A DNA stretch of 64,000 nucleotides, from NCBI RefSeq assembly GCF_035503745.1, contig NZ_DATJTC010000035.1:14018-78017 (forward strand), in the 5' to 3' direction. The stretch comes from Dyella_B sp035503745 (lineage in GTDB: Bacteria > Pseudomonadota > Gammaproteobacteria > Xanthomonadales > Rhodanobacteraceae). The position numbers and the translations under genes were made by a program. Under the pieces are notes generated by a model. It was not told the origin of the DNA. It did no database searches and saw nothing but the letters and a program-made list of their open reading frames with translations. Shown piece after piece: positions 34,213-42,801 of the stretch; the stretch's first letter is position 1; each line of letters starts with the position of its first letter.

Positions 34213-35796
34213 ATGCAGACGGAAGCCGCTGTAGCAACTGCCGCGTCGCCGAGTCAGGGTTCGGGGCGCATTTTCGGCATTATTTTCGGGTTGATCCTGC
34301 TAGTGGGTGCCGGATACGCGGGCCTCCATCTGGTGGACGATCTGTCCATCGTTCGTTCGCACTCCAGCACACCGTTCATCCTGCTCGGAGTGGCATTGCT
34401 GATTGCGCTGGGTTTTGAATTCGTCAACGGATTCCACGACACCGCCAATGCAGTGGCCACGGTGATCTACACGCATTCGCTGCCGGCCAACCTGGCCGTG
34501 ATCTGGTCGGGCGCATTCAACTTCCTCGGCGTGCTGACGTCCTCGGGTGCGGTCGCCTTCACCGTCGTTTCGCTGCTGCCGGTGGAGTTGATTCTGCAGG
34601 TGGGCAGCGGCGCGGGCTTCGCAATGGTGTTCTCGCTGTTGCTGGCGGCGATCCTGTGGAATCTGGGCACCTGGTATTTCGGCCTGCCTAATTCGTCCTC
34701 GCACACGCTGATCGGCTCGATCATCGGCGTGGGCCTGGCCAACCAGCTCACCGCGGTAAAGACCGGTACCAGCGGCGTGGACTGGAACGCGGCCATCGGC
34801 GTGTTCAAGGGCCTGGTGTTCTCGCCCATCGCCGGCTTCATTCTCGCGGGTCTGTTGATGCTGATCCTCAAATCGGCGGTGAAGATTCCAGCGCTTTATC
34901 GCGCCCCGGAAGGCAACAAGCCGCCGCCGTGGCCGATCCGCGCACTGCTGGTGCTCACCTGCACGGGCGTGAGCTTCAGCCATGGCTCCAACGACGGCCA
35001 GAAGGGCATGGGCCTGATCATGCTGATCCTGATCGGCACCGTCCCCACCGCCTATGCCTTGAATGGCGCGGTGTCCGGCGGCCAGGTGCAAACCTTCCAC
35101 CAGGTGTCGGTGCAAGTGCAGCAGGTGATCAACACCTTCGATCACGGCACGCCCTTTACCGGCGATCCGCGCGAAGCCGTCACCCGGTCCATACAGCAGC
35201 ACGCGATGCAACCGGATACCGCGCCGGCGCTGTCGCAGTTGATCGGCAAGATCGATCAACAAGTGGGGAGCCGTTCCTCCCTGCGCGCCGTGCCGCAGGA
35301 ACAGATGGGCAACGTGCGCAATGACATCTACCTCGCCAACGCGGCGATTCCGCTGGTGCTGGCGCAGCCCGGCCTGACCCCGGACCAGACCAAGATGCTG
35401 ACCACCTGGCGCGGCCTGGGCCTTAAGGCCACGCAGTTCATTCCGCCGTGGGTGAAAGTTGCCGTGGCGCTGGCGTTGGGGTTAGGCACCATGGTCGGCT
35501 GGAAGCGCATCGTGGTGACGGTCGGCGAAAAAATCGGCAAGGAGCACCTCACCTATGCGCAGGGCGCATCGGCCGAATTGATCGCGATGGGCTTGATCCA
35601 GGCCGCCGACATGTATCACCTGCCGGTCAGCACCACGCATGTGCTCACCTCCGGCGTCGCCGGCACCATGGCTGCGAACGGCTCGGGCTTGCAGTGGTCG
35701 ACAGTGCGTAATCTGTTGATGGCCTGGGTACTCACCCTGCCCGCATCGATCCTGCTGGCGGGCGGACTGTTCGTGATCCTCAAGCACATGTTCTGA
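34213..35796 (+). CDS. pit: PiT-family inorganic phosphate transporter
   Basis: A 527-residue inner-membrane phosphate:cation symporter. The duplicated PiT signature is seen as FEFVNGFHDTANAVATVIYTHSLP in the first half and GVSFSHGSNDGQKGMGLIMLIL plus YHLPVSTTHVLTSGVAGTM in the second; GLPNSSSHTLIGSIIGVG is also typical. A hydrophilic central loop of about 120 residues lies between the two halves, as in bacterial PitA. A GGGGC ribosome-binding region precedes the ATG. No PhoU-like gene is adjacent. Confidence 0.94.
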   Translation: MQTEAAVATAASPSQGSGRIFGIIFGLILLVGAGYAGLHLVDDLSIVRSHSSTPFILLGVALLIALGFEFVNGFHDTANAVATVIYTHSLPANLAVIWSGAFNFLGVLTSSGAVAFTVVSLLPVELILQVGSGAGFAMVFSLLLAAILWNLGTWYFGLPNSSSHTLIGSIIGVGLANQLTAVKTGTSGVDWNAAIGVFKGLVFSPIAGFILAGLLMLILKSAVKIPALYRAPEGNKPPPWPIRALLVLTCTGVSFSHGSNDGQKGMGLIMLILIGTVPTAYALNGAVSGGQVQTFHQVSVQVQQVINTFDHGTPFTGDPREAVTRSIQQHAMQPDTAPALSQLIGKIDQQVGSRSSLRAVPQEQMGNVRNDIYLANAAIPLVLAQPGLTPDQTKMLTTWRGLGLKATQFIPPWVKVAVALALGLGTMVGWKRIVVTVGEKIGKEHLTYAQGASAELIAMGLIQAADMYHLPVSTTHVLTSGVAGTMAANGSGLQWSTVRNLLMAWVLTLPASILLAGGLFVILKHMF

Positions 35797-36248
35797 CTGC
35801 ACCGGAATCGCGCAGGCGCGGCGCAAGGCCGTGCCTGCCGGATCGGCGGATTTTCGCAGTGAGCGCGGTTGCGTGGGCAGTGGCGCGCCGTAAAGCGGTC
35901 ATCCTTGACCATGAAACTTCCTGAGATGATCGTTAGCGGCGTCTAGCGCGCATGCCGCCTGGCCGGGCACGCCCAGTCAAACAGACCATGGTGTCACGCT
36001 GATGACGTTGCTTGATGCGCGCGAGGTACGCGCCATGTAAACGATCACATGTCCCTGCACGCAACGAATGCGCAACAACGCGTTCGCAAGCCCGTTACGT
36101 CGCTGAACGAACGACATGGCGCACGCCATTTTGCAACATCGTTTTTACGTACGGCTTGGTGCCATGTGCGCGTGCATCCTCGGCGATGCGCCTGCTGCGT
36201 GAGGTTTTGCATGTTTGCGCGCAGCTTCACAAGTCCAAGGAGATTGCC
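35797..36248. other. Intergenic stretch without recognisable gene
   Basis: 452 bases between pit and the BON-domain gene. Open frames here are short and lack ribosome-binding sites or family resemblance. I see no terminator with a T-run after pit and no confident promoter hexamers; the last 100 bases must hold the BON gene promoter. Confidence 0.5.
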
Positions 36249-36683
36249 ATGCGTACGTTGACCCTTCTGCGCAAATCCATTGCCGCCGCCGGCGCGGCGA
36301 CGGTGTTTGCGGCCCTTCCACTATCCCCGGCGATGGCACAGCAAGGTACGCCGCAGTCGCCGGCAGCCACGCAACAGCAAGCACCTCCCAGCATGTCGTC
36401 CCAAAGCGCTTCGTCGAGCAACGAAACCGTACCGGGCAAGGCAAACGACACCTGGATCACGACCAAGGTGAAGTCGAAATTCGCGGCCGCCAAAGGTATC
36501 AAGGCCGCGGATATTTCGGTCAGCACGACCGATGGCGCGGTGACGCTCACCGGTACGGCAACCTCCACCAAGGAGAAGAATCACGCGATTCATCTTGCCA
36601 AGCAGGTCAAGGGCGTGAAAAGCGTGGATGCGACGGGCCTGAACGTCACCAGCTCGCCGTCGCCGGGCGCGCCCCAGCCATAA
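36249..36683 (+). CDS. Periplasmic BON-domain protein
   Basis: A 144-residue exported protein. The signal peptide is MRTLTLLRKSIAAAGAATVFAALPLSPAMAQ, then a Gln/Ser/Pro-rich linker, then one BON domain from about residue 65 (DTWITTKVKSKFAAAKGIKAADISVSTTDGAVTLTGTATSTKEKNHAIHLAKQVKGVKSV). Related proteins (OsmY, single-BON) are periplasmic and induced by osmotic or envelope stress. The start is fixed by AAGGAG 7 bases before the ATG; the frame is open far upstream without an RBS. It faces trpS with an inverted repeat between them. Confidence 0.88.
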   Translation: MRTLTLLRKSIAAAGAATVFAALPLSPAMAQQGTPQSPAATQQQAPPSMSSQSASSSNETVPGKANDTWITTKVKSKFAAAKGIKAADISVSTTDGAVTLTGTATSTKEKNHAIHLAKQVKGVKSVDATGLNVTSSPSPGAPQP

Positions 36684-36704
36684 CACATGACCTTCCGGGG
36701 CGAG

Positions 36705-36740
36705 GCTGGGCCGGATGCGTTAGCGGGTATCCGGCCCAGC
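36705..36740. repeat. Perfect 12-bp inverted repeat between BON gene and trpS
   Basis: GCTGGGCCGGAT / ATCCGGCCCAGC with a 12-base loop, between two convergent genes (BON stop 36683, trpS stop 36754). A strong hairpin without a T-run on either side; it may act as a transcript end barrier for both. Confidence 0.75.
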
Positions 36741-36753
36741 GAGGTGCGAGGGC

Positions 36754-38124
36754 TTATTCGCCTTGCTGCGCCGCGAGCAAGTCCAGCGCCTGGCGTAGAT
36801 ACGCAAGTGCTTCGTCGCGGGCAGGGGCATCGACGTAATCGGGCGTATTGGCCACCGGTTCGCCGTCCAGTTCCAGCACCAGCGAGAGCGGCAGGCTGTG
36901 CAAGGTCACGGCGCTGCCGCCGATCGTCTTCAACTGCTTTTGCACCGCGCCGGCCGCCTTGGGGTCCTTGAACGACTTGGACAACAGCAGCTCCTCGCCC
37001 TCCGAGGAGAACAGGCGGAAACGGAAACTGCCGTCGGTATCGCGAAAGCTGGCGAAACGCGGCGACTTGACCGACTTCGAAGCCAGCCTGCCGTTACCCG
37101 CATGCATCGTCACCGACGACATGGCGCGCAAGCCGATCGCATCGCGCAACTGGGCGATCTTGGGGCCGGCGATCGCACGCGCCTTGCGGGCGCCTTCGCG
37201 CAGGATTTCCTCGATCGCCGCGGGCCGCGCGATCAGATTCTCGTAACGCTCGCGCATCGGCGCGACATCCGCTTCGATACGTTCGAACAGCACCTGCTTG
37301 GCCTCGCCCCAGCCAATGCCCTCTTCTAGCGCACGGCCGAACGCGGCGCTTTCGGCCTCGCTCGCAAACGCGCGGAAAATGGTGAACAGCGAGGAGCTTT
37401 CCGGATCCTTCGGCTCGCCCGGCATGCGCGAGTCGGTGACGATGCGCATGATGGTTTCGCGCAACTGCTTGGCACCGCCGGCGAACAACGGGATGGTGTT
37501 GTCGTAGCTCTTGGACATCTTGCGGCCATCCAGGCCAGGCAGCGTCGCCACCTGTTCTTCGATCAGCGCTTCGGGCAGCACGAAGAATTCCTGGCGATAC
37601 AGATGATTGAAACGCTGCGCGATGTCGCGCGCCATTTCAATGTGCTGGATCTGGTCGCGCCCCACCGGTACCTGCTGCGCGTTGAACGCGAGAATGTCGG
37701 CCGCCATCAGCACCGGATACATGTACAGGCCGGCGGTAATGCCCGCATCCGCGTCCTCGCCTGTCTCGGCGTTCTTATCCACCGCCGCCTTGTACGCATG
37801 CGCGCGGTTGAGCAAACCCTTGGCGGTGACGCAGGTGAGAAACCAGGTCAGTTCCGGAATCTCCGGAATATCCGACTGCCGATAGAACGTGACCTTGTTC
37901 GGATCGAGCCCCGCCGCCAGCCAGGTGGCGGCAATTTCCAGGCGCGAACGTTCGATGCGCGCCGCATCGTCGCTCTTGATCAGCGCGTGGTAGTCGGCCA
38001 TGAAGAAAAACGCATCCACCTCCGGGCGCCGGCTCGCGGCAATGGCCGGACGGATGGCGCCGACGTAGTTGCCAAGATGCGGCGTGCCGGTGGTGGTGAT
38101 GCCTGTAAGAACGCGAGTGTGCAT
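36754..38124 (-). CDS. trpS: Tryptophanyl-tRNA synthetase with extra C-terminal domain
   Basis: Class I aminoacyl-tRNA synthetase charging tRNA-Trp, 456 residues against about 330 in E. coli. The HIGH-type motif is TGTPHLGNYVG at residues 12-22, the KMSKS motif is DGRKMSKSYDNT near 205, and VPVGRDQIQHIEMARD is typical of TrpS. After about residue 345 an extra region follows (FRDTDGSFRFRLFSSEGEEL, LLSKSFKDPKAAGAVQKQL and a helical tail) that resembles a YegP/DUF1508-type domain. The catalytic part looks complete, so the extension is an addition, not a rearrangement. Confidence 0.96.
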   Translation of the reverse strand: MHTRVLTGITTTGTPHLGNYVGAIRPAIAASRRPEVDAFFFMADYHALIKSDDAARIERSRLEIAATWLAAGLDPNKVTFYRQSDIPEIPELTWFLTCVTAKGLLNRAHAYKAAVDKNAETGEDADAGITAGLYMYPVLMAADILAFNAQQVPVGRDQIQHIEMARDIAQRFNHLYRQEFFVLPEALIEEQVATLPGLDGRKMSKSYDNTIPLFAGGAKQLRETIMRIVTDSRMPGEPKDPESSSLFTIFRAFASEAESAAFGRALEEGIGWGEAKQVLFERIEADVAPMRERYENLIARPAAIEEILREGARKARAIAGPKIAQLRDAIGLRAMSSVTMHAGNGRLASKSVKSPRFASFRDTDGSFRFRLFSSEGEELLLSKSFKDPKAAGAVQKQLKTIGGSAVTLHSLPLSLVLELDGEPVANTPDYVDAPARDEALAYLRQALDLLAAQQGE

Positions 38125-38237
38125 GGGACGTTATCGACTCGTGCGAATGGCGATGCCTCTACCGCGCGCCTTGGCGCGGGGCGGCCCGGCCCAGTGTACG
38201 GGCAAAAGGATCGGCAAGTGGATCGGCCGGTGCGGGC

Positions 38238-39161
38238 TCAATCGTGCCCGCGCATCAGGGTGGATTTGCCAAACAGCGATTCGACCAGCTCCACCGCCAG
38301 CTTCGCGGTCTGGTTGCGCTTGTCGTAGGCCGGGTTCAATTCGACGATATCCAGCGAGCCCAGGCGCCCGGTGTCGGCGATCATCTCCATGCATAGCTGC
38401 GCTTCGCGATACGTGGGCCCGCCGCGCACCGTGGTACCGACGCCGGGGGCGATGGACGGATCGAGGAAATCGACGTCGAAACTCACGTGCAGATGGGTGT
38501 CGGCATCGACGCCTTCGAGCGCCTCTTCCATCGTGCGCTTCATGCCTACTTCGTCGATATGGCGCATGTCGTAGATGTCCATATTCGCTTCGCGCACCAG
38601 ACGCTTCTCGCCTTCGTCAACCGAGCGGATGCCGATCTGGCGATAGACCTCGGGCGCGGTGGCGGGCACCGTGTCGCCGATCTGGACCAGTTCGCGCGGA
38701 CCGTTGCCGCACAGGCACGCCACCGGCATGCCGTGGATGTTGCCCGACGGCGTCACCTGCGAGGTGTTGAAGTCGGCATGCGCGTCCAGCCATAGCACGC
38801 GCAACTTGCGCCCCTGCTCGCGGCAATGGCGCGCCACCGCGCTGATCGACCCGATCGCCAGGCAGTGATCACCGCCCAGCATGATCGGCAGGCGGCCGGC
38901 TTGCAGCTCGTGATGAATCGCACCGTGCACCGCGGTATTCCATGCGATGACTTCGGGTAGATGCCGATAGCCCTGCTCCGGCGGCTGCCACGGATTCATC
39001 GGACCGTGCAGATTGCCCCGATCCACCACCTCCAGCCCGCGCCGGCGCAGCTTTTCGCCGAGCTGGGCGACACGCAGGGCCTCGGGCCCCATCGACGCAC
39101 CGCGATGTCCGGCGCCGATATCGGTCGGCACGCCCACCAGTGCGATCACCTGCTTACCCAT
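38238..39161 (-). CDS. rocF: Arginase
   Basis: Binuclear manganese ureohydrolase splitting L-arginine into ornithine and urea, 307 residues. Metal-binding motifs are complete: LGGDHCLAIGS, WLDAHADFNT and SFDVDFLDPSIAPG, plus the substrate segment SGNIHGMP. The N-terminal VGVPTDIGAGHRGASMGPEALR fits arginase rather than agmatinase. It starts at ATG 39161 and lies 113 bases upstream of trpS on the same strand. The neighbouring tRNA-Thr gene is upstream on the same strand. Confidence 0.96.
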   Translation of the reverse strand: MGKQVIALVGVPTDIGAGHRGASMGPEALRVAQLGEKLRRRGLEVVDRGNLHGPMNPWQPPEQGYRHLPEVIAWNTAVHGAIHHELQAGRLPIMLGGDHCLAIGSISAVARHCREQGRKLRVLWLDAHADFNTSQVTPSGNIHGMPVACLCGNGPRELVQIGDTVPATAPEVYRQIGIRSVDEGEKRLVREANMDIYDMRHIDEVGMKRTMEEALEGVDADTHLHVSFDVDFLDPSIAPGVGTTVRGGPTYREAQLCMEMIADTGRLGSLDIVELNPAYDKRNQTAKLAVELVESLFGKSTLMRGHD

Positions 39162-39333
39162 ACACCACGTATCCCGCGAAGCCTTGTAGAAGTATTCAAG
39201 TGTAGCCGCTTGGGCCGGTGGCAGGCGTTATGCCGTGGCGGCAAGGCTGGGGCCGGGCGCCGCCCGATGCGGCGTTTTCGCTGGATGGGCGGCCTGTGCC
39301 CGGCATCGCGGGGCGCCGCAGCGAACACAAAGA

Positions 39334-39409
39334 TGGTGCCGACACCCGGATTCGAACTGGGGACCTACCGCTTACAAGGCGGTTGCTCTACCAACTGAGC
39401 TATGCCGGC
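39334..39409 (-). tRNA. tRNA-Thr (anticodon UGU)
   Basis: A 76-nt cloverleaf with encoded CCA. The acceptor GCCGGCA pairs with TGTCGGC (one wobble); the D arm GCTCAGTTGGTAGAGC, anticodon arm CCGCC-TTGTAAG-GGCGG with anticodon TGT, and T arm CCCCAG-TTCGAAT-CCGGGG-type stem are all present. The TGT anticodon reads ACA/ACG threonine codons. Confidence 0.96.
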
Positions 39410-39580
39410 ATGGCCGATTAGTTTATGCGATCCGGCAAGCGATGTCCGCCCCCGTCAGCTCGGGCAGGCGACGCTGACACCGCCGCCCGTTGCCTCGTTC
39501 GCCAATCTGTTATCCAAGCTAATGACAGAGCCGGCCACAAACCATTGAACAACCCGCCAGGTGGATCGGATTGCGCCGGC

Positions 39581-40306
39581 TCAAAAGCAGCCTGTGCTAT
39601 GCGATCCGATGGCCGGATCGCGGATCTTGCTGCGCCAGTCGAAATGGCCGCTGTCGATGGGAATCAGGTCGAGCCAGTATTCGGGCACGGTTTCGGTGCG
39701 TTCGCTCATCTGCACCGGGAAGCCGGCGGCCTGGATCTGGTCGCGGCGCTTGCGTGCGTTGGCGGGGTCTTTGAACAGGCCCAGCGACACGGTGTTCTGG
39801 TCGTCGCCCGAACCGACTACGAAGTAATCCTGGATGTTGTGCGCGGCGAGTGCGCGCGCCTGCGCCAGCGCGGCGCCATGGCTGGGACTGGGCGGCAGAT
39901 GCACCCACCATCCGCGGCTTTGCGTGGTCTGTTCCTGCCGCGCGCGTGCGCGCTGCACCTGCGCGCTGAGCGCGTTGCGCGCAATGCGCAGATCTTCCTG
40001 CGTGGCGAACGGCCCCAGCGCCATGCATGCATAGCTCAGTGCATTGGTGGATGCGGGCGTCGAAGCGGCGCTCGCGGAAAGCGGCGATGCCGGTACGGGC
40101 GACGATGACGGCGCGGCCGGCGGCGTCACCGACGCCGCGCGCGCCACCGTGGCCGACGATGGCGGCAATTCGGACAGCAGACGCAGTTTCGGCACGCCGG
40201 GATCGGTGACGAACTGCCGGTGCACTTCGTCCTGGCCCAACAACAGCCATGCGCCCACGGCAATGTTGAGGGCGATCAGCAGCACGAATAGCAGGCGCAG
40301 GAGCAT
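39581..40306 (-). CDS. SPOR-domain membrane protein
   Basis: A 241-residue protein with an N-terminal membrane anchor (MLLRLLFVLLIALNIAVGAWLLL), an Ala/Ser/Pro-rich periplasmic linker and an SPOR-type region (YACMALGPFATQEDLRIA ... NIQDYFVVGSGDDQNTVSLGLFKDPANARKRRDQIQAAGFPVQM), the peptidoglycan-binding fold of FtsN/DamX relatives. It is the third gene after birA and coaX in the same direction. The start is uncertain between ATG 40306 and GTG 40318. The open frame continues upstream through the repeat element, but that part is not coding. Confidence 0.82.
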   Translation of the reverse strand: MLLRLLFVLLIALNIAVGAWLLLGQDEVHRQFVTDPGVPKLRLLSELPPSSATVARAASVTPPAAPSSSPVPASPLSASAASTPASTNALSYACMALGPFATQEDLRIARNALSAQVQRARARQEQTTQSRGWWVHLPPSPSHGAALAQARALAAHNIQDYFVVGSGDDQNTVSLGLFKDPANARKRRDQIQAAGFPVQMSERTETVPEYWLDLIPIDSGHFDWRSKIRDPAIGSHSTGCF

Positions 40307-40338
40307 TCGACCATTCACCAACGGAAGATGACCGGATT

Positions 40339-40469
40339 CTAGGGCCTGTTTACCTTCTTGGCGTGGCCCGCGCCGGGAGCTGTTTGCGCGCCAGCCAAGA
40401 AAGCGCGAAGGAGTGCACGTCTGTACACGATGGAGCCATGACGACGGATGGCATGCAAAAGCGCCTAGG
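40339..40469. repeat. Interspersed palindromic element, truncated copy (B)
   Basis: Begins CTAGGGCCTGTTTACCTTC, continues GGCGTGGCCCGCGCCGGGAGCTGTTTGCGCGCCAGCCAAGAA, and parallels the complete copy at 52982-53150 through its centre (GAAGG..TGTACACGA..ATGACG) to GGCATGCAAAAGCGCC. The right outer arm (GGGCTACGCCCATAGTGT...) is missing: the similarity stops at the coaX stop codon. It separates coaX from the SPOR gene. Confidence 0.82.
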
Positions 40470-41223
40470 GCGCGGTGGCCGCCGGATGTGCGTCGGCCCA
40501 CACAAGCAACCCGCGCAGGACGCTGTCGGCGGCAAGCTCGCCCGGCACCGTCAGCAGCGGCAGCAGTAGATCGGCATCGCCGCCGTCCAGTAACAGGCGC
40601 ACGGCGGTTTTCGATGACTGCTCGGCGATGCGCCGGGCGAAACGCTCCACCAGCGCCGCGGCCGCCAGCCAGCAGCCGGAAGCCACGGCATCGGCGGTGT
40701 TGTCGGCGATGTCGCGGATCGCGCCCGCCTGCGCCGGCCGCACGCGCGCGGTCGCGCCCAGCAAGGATTGCTGCATCAGCAAGGGACCGGGTGCGATCAA
40801 TCCGCCCAGATGCGTGCCGTCGGCACCGAGTGCATCGAGGGTCAGCGCAGTGCCGATGCCTGCCAGCACACACGGCGCGTGTCCGGCCGCATGTGCGGCA
40901 ACCATCGCCAGGAAGCGGTCCACGCCCAACCGCTGCGGCTCGGCGTAGGCGTTACGCACGCCGCAGGCTTCGGCGGGCGTCCGCACCCAGGTGACGTCGC
41001 GCGCGAACGTCCCGGCGACGATTTTTTCCACGTCCGCCTCGCGCGCGGCATCCACCACCGATGCACCGACGACGCGCGCCGGTCGTGGCATGTCTCGCCA
41101 TGCGCTTGCCAGGGCCGTCGGCACATCGTCATTCCATGCCAGCGCGCCGCGCGCGGACCAGCCGTTTGCGCTGGCGAGGGCCCACTTTAAGCGCGTATTG
41201 CCCAGATCGAGCAGCAGCCTCAT
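40465..41223 (-). CDS. coaX: Type III pantothenate kinase
   Basis: First step of coenzyme A synthesis, ATP-dependent phosphorylation of pantothenate by the CoaX-type enzyme, 252 residues. Seen: MRLLLDLGNTRLKWALA (phosphate-binding start with conserved Asp), QRLGVDRFLAMVAAHA (Gly-x-Asp-Arg), the second Asp in AGIGTALTLDALG, and HLGGLIAPGPLLMQQSL. Its start overlaps the birA stop by four bases (ATGA), and birA-coaX is a common pairing. The C-terminus abuts the repeat element at 40339-40469, which may have shaped the last codons. Confidence 0.95.
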   Translation of the reverse strand: MRLLLDLGNTRLKWALASANGWSARGALAWNDDVPTALASAWRDMPRPARVVGASVVDAAREADVEKIVAGTFARDVTWVRTPAEACGVRNAYAEPQRLGVDRFLAMVAAHAAGHAPCVLAGIGTALTLDALGADGTHLGGLIAPGPLLMQQSLLGATARVRPAQAGAIRDIADNTADAVASGCWLAAAALVERFARRIAEQSSKTAVRLLLDGGDADLLLPLLTVPGELAADSVLRGLLVWADAHPAATAP

Positions 41224-42191
41224 GCGCGACGCACCGTGACGTCCGCGCTGTCGATGCGATGCAGACCCGCCGGAGTTTGCAACTGCAGCGCGCCGCGCGC
41301 ATCGATGCCGGCGCCGACGCCATCGAGGTCGCCGCTCGCGCCGCTGACGCGCAGCGGAATGCCGCGCAAGGCATCATGCTCGGCGTATTCGTCGACGAAG
41401 GCGGCGAAGCCTTCGCGCTCGAACTGGTCCAGCCCCTCGACCAGGCTAGTAACCAGGGCGGCCACCGCGCGGTTTCGGTCTGGCGGCACGCCGTGGGCAA
41501 GATCGGCCAGGTCGCTTACCGGCTGGCCGGCCTGCTCGCGCAACGCGGGGGTCAGGCGCAGATTGAGTCCGATGCCGATCACTGCCGCGCACGGCCCCTG
41601 ATACTCGCCGCTGAGTTCGACCAGGATGCCGGCCAGTTTGCCGCTTTGGGCCAGCACGTCGTTGGGCCATTTCAGGCGCGCGCCGGCGATGCCCAGGGCG
41701 TGCAGCGCGCGCAGCACGATCACGCCGGTCGCCAGCGACAAGCCCGACAGGGACGCGAAACCGGCCTCGAACCGCTTCAGGCACGACAGATAGATATTCA
41801 GCCCCGGCGGCGACAACCAGCTGCGTCCGCGCCGGCCGCGCCCGGCTGTCTGGGTTTCGGCCAGCACGACGCTGAAATCCGGCGCCGCGATGCCCCGCCG
41901 TTGCAACGCGCTGGAGGTGGAATCGAGTTCCCAGTGCACCTCCAGCACGCCCAGGCGGCGAGCGACGGCTGCCGGCAAATCGGCCCGGATGGCCGATTCG
42001 TCCAGCATGTGGATCGGCCAGGGCAGCCGGTAGCCGGCCGCGCCGGCCGATTCAATCGGCACGCCACGGTGGCGCAGCGCCTGGATCTGCTTCCAGACCG
42101 CGGCGCGCGTGACGCCGGTGTCGGCGGCAAGACGGGAGCCCGAGAGCGGCTCCCCGGTGGCCAGGGCGGCCAGAAGTTGGTGCGGCTGCAT
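41220..42191 (-). CDS. birA: Biotin--[acetyl-CoA-carboxylase] ligase / biotin repressor
   Basis: Bifunctional BirA of 323 residues. An N-terminal winged helix (LLAALATGEPLSGSRLAADTGVTRAAVWKQIQALRHRG) precedes the ligase domain with STSSALQRRG, ETQTAGRGRRGRSWLSPPG (the GRGRRG adenylate loop), LKWPNDVLAQSGKLAGILVE and AVIGIGLNLRL. It should attach biotin to the acetyl-CoA carboxylase carrier protein and may repress biotin genes. The ATG at 42191 begins MQPHQLLAAL; the frame extends to 42311 without an RBS. Confidence 0.96.
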   Translation of the reverse strand: MQPHQLLAALATGEPLSGSRLAADTGVTRAAVWKQIQALRHRGVPIESAGAAGYRLPWPIHMLDESAIRADLPAAVARRLGVLEVHWELDSTSSALQRRGIAAPDFSVVLAETQTAGRGRRGRSWLSPPGLNIYLSCLKRFEAGFASLSGLSLATGVIVLRALHALGIAGARLKWPNDVLAQSGKLAGILVELSGEYQGPCAAVIGIGLNLRLTPALREQAGQPVSDLADLAHGVPPDRNRAVAALVTSLVEGLDQFEREGFAAFVDEYAEHDALRGIPLRVSGASGDLDGVGAGIDARGALQLQTPAGLHRIDSADVTVRRA

Positions 42192-42271
42192 GGGTCTCAG
42201 TCTTCCTGGAGACGTTCGACCCGATGCGGGTGCGCAAGGGAATGGGAAGCAAAACATGACATCGAGCCATT

Positions 42272-42308
42272 CTATGGCCTGTTTACCCTGTTGGCGTAGC
42301 CCGCGCCG
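42272..42308. repeat. Interspersed palindromic element, single-arm copy (C)
   Basis: CTATGGCCTGTTTACCCTG followed by TTGGCGTAGCCCGCGCCG: one outer arm of the element family described at 52982. The other arm is absent. It lies 80 bases upstream of birA. Confidence 0.75.
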
Positions 42309-42396
42309 CAAAGTCGCCGGGGCCTGGCACTGGCATCGGAGGGGCCTTTCTGGGACTATCCAGGCGATAGGCTCACCGCCTTAGGGGCTAATCGCC

Positions 42397-42744
42397 ATGC
42401 GTGCCATTCCACTGATGCTTGCTAGCGTGCTGATGTTGGGCACCTGCGCCAATGTGTCGGCGACGGGTACCTCGACCACGGGCAATACCTCCGGCTGCAA
42501 CTGCAACAACCCGTCGGGCGAGCATGCCGCCAGCCACGAATCGGCCGCCACCGGCGGCGATGCGCTCAACCTTCCGCGCGCGAGCGGCAGCACCCGTTCG
42601 GACAACAGCACCAGCCACGCCGGCAGCACTACCGGCAGCGACGAAAGCGCCACGCACCTGGGCGGCGGCGATGCCGCAACGTCCGGTTCCGCACACAGTT
42701 CGGGCCTGGGCTGGCAGTCGCTGCTGCCCGGCTCCATCCAGTAA
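42397..42744 (+). CDS. Small exported Ser/Thr/Gly-rich protein, unknown
   Basis: A 115-residue protein with a signal peptide (MRAIPLMLASVLMLGTCANVSATG) and a low-complexity mature part rich in Ser, Gly, Thr, Ala and His (GCNCNNPSGEHAASHESAATGG, STTGSDESATHLGGG). Two cysteines in GCNCN could form a bond or bind metal. I recognise no family. It converges with the PhoQ-like gene; PhoPQ control cannot be read from the sequence. The ATG has only a weak RBS, so confidence is moderate. Confidence 0.6.
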   Translation: MRAIPLMLASVLMLGTCANVSATGTSTTGNTSGCNCNNPSGEHAASHESAATGGDALNLPRASGSTRSDNSTSHAGSTTGSDESATHLGGGDAATSGSAHSSGLGWQSLLPGSIQ

Positions 42745-42801
42745 AGCGCGCGGCGCTTCCCTTGCACACCTAAGCGGATCGCCGTCCGCGCCTTGCCGCG
42801 C

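Noticed and set aside
35905..35945. GAAACTT...TCTA as a sigma-E type promoter before the BON gene
   Set aside because: The spacer is 22 bases instead of about 16 and the site lies more than 300 bases from the gene.
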